A DNA stretch of 64,000 nucleotides from Alistipes shahii WAL 8301. GTDB lineage: Bacteria; Bacteroidota; Bacteroidia; Bacteroidales; Rikenellaceae. Within the stretch, counting starts at the first letter, position 1; every line of letters starts with the position of its first letter. Below, piece after piece: positions 62,732 through 64,000 of the stretch. The stretch covers positions 992,001 to 1,056,000 of the forward strand of contig NZ_CP102253.1 in NCBI RefSeq assembly GCF_025145845.1. Reading direction: 5' to 3'. Made by a program: the position numbers and the translations under genes. Below the pieces are notes generated by a model that saw only the letters and a program-made list of their open reading frames with translations, searched no databases and was not told the origin of the DNA.

Positions 62732-64000
62732 ATGAAAAAACGCATCTCTTTTCTAATGATTTTGATTCTTACTGCGATCTGTGGCGAGATCTCGGCCCAA
62801 CAGGATGTGGTGCAGGGAGCATCTGACCTGTCGAAATACATCCTGACCCCGAAAGCAGCTCCAACACCACGCATCAACGGTGCCCGTATCTTCGGTGTGC
62901 GTCCAGGCTCGGAATTTCTCTTCACGATCGCAGCGACGGGTATCCGCCCGATGATCTTCTCGGCCGAAGGACTACCTCGGGGACTGAAACTCAACCCCGC
63001 TACTGGTCGAATCACCGGCCGCGTGAAGAAAACGGGAGAATACACCGTCCGCCTGAGCGCCGAAAATGCGCTGGGGCGCTATGAACGCGACCTGCGGATC
63101 GTCGTGGGTGACGAAATCGCTCTCACCCCACCGATGGGCTGGAACAGTTGGAACTGCTGGGCACGCGACGTCACACAGGAACAGATACTTTCTTCGGCAC
63201 GCGCAATGGTTGAAAAGGGGCTTGCCGACCACGGCTGGAGCTACATCAACATTGACGACGGTTGGCAAGGCCGGCGCGGAGGCCGATACAACGCCATTCA
63301 GCCCAACAAAAAATTTCCCGACATGGCGGCGCTCACGCGCGAGATTCACGACATGGGCTTGCGGGTGGGCATTTACTCGACTCCGTGGATCGGTACCTAT
63401 GCCGCTCACATCGGCAGCTACTCGGACCGTCCCGATGGCGAAAATGAATGGATCGAAAAAGGATTGCACAACGAGAACTATCGTTATCAAAAACCGGGCG
63501 GTAACTACTGGGAGGATCGGTGTGAAGTTTGGCACCACGGCCCTTACTCTTTTGTGGAGGCCGATGTAAAACAGTGGGCAGAATGGGGAATTGACTACCT
63601 GAAATACGACTGGCATCCGTTGAACTACTACCACGTCAGGGAGATGTTTGACATGCTCAGGAAAATCGATCGCGACATCATCTTCAGCCTCTCGAACAGT
63701 GCACCCTACGGCGACGCTCCGGTCTGGCAACGTTATGCGAACTGCTGGCGCACGACAGGCGACATCCGCGATACATGGGAAAGCATAAGCCGCATCGGGT
63801 TCTCGCAGGACCGCTGGCTGGCTTTCAACCATCCGGGCCATTGGGCCGATTCCGACATGTTGGTTGTGGGGATGGTGGGCTGGGGCCCCAAATTGCATCC
63901 CACGAAACTGACAGCCGACGAACAGTATACGCACATCAGCCTCTGGTCTCTACTCGCCTCGCCGATGCTCATCGGTTGCGACATCGCACAGATGGATGAT
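62732..64000 (+). CDS. GH27 alpha-galactosidase, N-terminal 423 residues (runs off the window)
   Basis: Open frame from ATG 62732 to the last base. A signal peptide (about residues 1-22, ending EISAQ) is followed by a putative Ig domain (GLPRGLKLNPATGRITG, about 75-130) and a GH27 barrel starting LTPPMGWNSWNCWARDVTQ. The predicted nucleophile is the Asp of YLKYDWH and the acid/base the Asp in WRTTGDIRD. Family enzymes release terminal alpha-galactose (some beta-L-arabinopyranose or alpha-N-acetylgalactosamine). Exported to the periplasm, it would trim oligosaccharides brought in by SusC/D 3. Confidence 0.9.
   Translation, partial: MKKRISFLMILILTAICGEISAQQDVVQGASDLSKYILTPKAAPTPRINGARIFGVRPGSEFLFTIAATGIRPMIFSAEGLPRGLKLNPATGRITGRVKKTGEYTVRLSAENALGRYERDLRIVVGDEIALTPPMGWNSWNCWARDVTQEQILSSARAMVEKGLADHGWSYINIDDGWQGRRGGRYNAIQPNKKFPDMAALTREIHDMGLRVGIYSTPWIGTYAAHIGSYSDRPDGENEWIEKGLHNENYRYQKPGGNYWEDRCEVWHHGPYSFVEADVKQWAEWGIDYLKYDWHPLNYYHVREMFDMLRKIDRDIIFSLSNSAPYGDAPVWQRYANCWRTTGDIRDTWESISRIGFSQDRWLAFNHPGHWADSDMLVVGMVGWGPKLHPTKLTADEQYTHISLWSLLASPMLIGCDIAQMDD

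Overview
The window looks like chromosomal DNA from a GC-rich member of the Bacteroidales; Alistipes is my best guess (inference). Evidence: three SusC/SusD outer-membrane systems each headed by an ECF sigma / FecR anti-sigma pair, many promoters of the Bacteroidetes type (-33 TTG/TTTG, about 19-20 bases, -7 TAnnTTTG), a DUF3871-bearing mobile element, FISUMP and BACON lipoproteins, and a type B L31.

Layout. (1) 46-1497: a sulfatase broken by one in-frame TGA. (2) 1830-about 6600: a decayed mobile element beside the orphan 3' end of a tRNA gene. It keeps an ATPase, a DUF3871 protein and a small gene, and carries a mobilization-gene remnant and an integrase with frameshifts and an internal deletion. 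(3) 6798-20236, minus strand: the ancient information-processing cluster tRNA-Thr, tRNA-Tyr, tRNA-Gly, tuf, tRNA-Trp, secE, nusG, rplK, rplA, rplJ, rplL, rpoB, rpoC, with structured RNA between rplL and rpoB. (4) 20665-23985: a GNAT acetyltransferase, an AraC-type regulator, a coiled-coil lipoprotein, L31 and a tRNA with anticodon CAT. (5) 24044-33847, minus strand: SusC/D locus 1 (sigma, FecR, SusC, SusD, two lipoproteins, an exported TIM-barrel protein). Its sigma gene is out of frame at a run of ten C. (6) 34013-36233: an acyl-CoA synthetase with an XRE-cupin regulator. (7) 36524-43759: the histidine operon hisGDCBHAF(IE), preceded by a promoter, a short leader peptide with six consecutive His codons and an intrinsic terminator, i.e. 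a transcription attenuator. (8) 43891-53325: SusC/D locus 2 (sigma, FecR, SusC, SusD, DUF4843, PKD-like). (9) 53336-64000: SusC/D locus 3 (sigma, FecR, SusC, SusD, BACON lipoprotein, DUF5009-type membrane acyltransferase, GH27 alpha-galactosidase cut by the window end).

How they work together. All three SusC proteins carry an N-terminal STN domain. In this architecture substrate binding at SusC/D is relayed through STN to FecR, which releases the ECF sigma factor to transcribe the locus. The most unusual signal is a set of poly-G/C runs at nodes of these loci: C10 inside sigma 1 (currently out of frame), G9 at the end of the STN domain of both SusC 2 and SusC 3 (in frame), and G9 (locus 3) or C8 (locus 2) in the sigma-to-FecR gap. 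I propose slipped-strand phase variation of nutrient-uptake systems. Each tract length needs checking against raw reads. A second notable signal is a change in base composition inside the SusC 3 gene near 56,100, as if a substrate-specific module had been swapped in behind a resident sensor.
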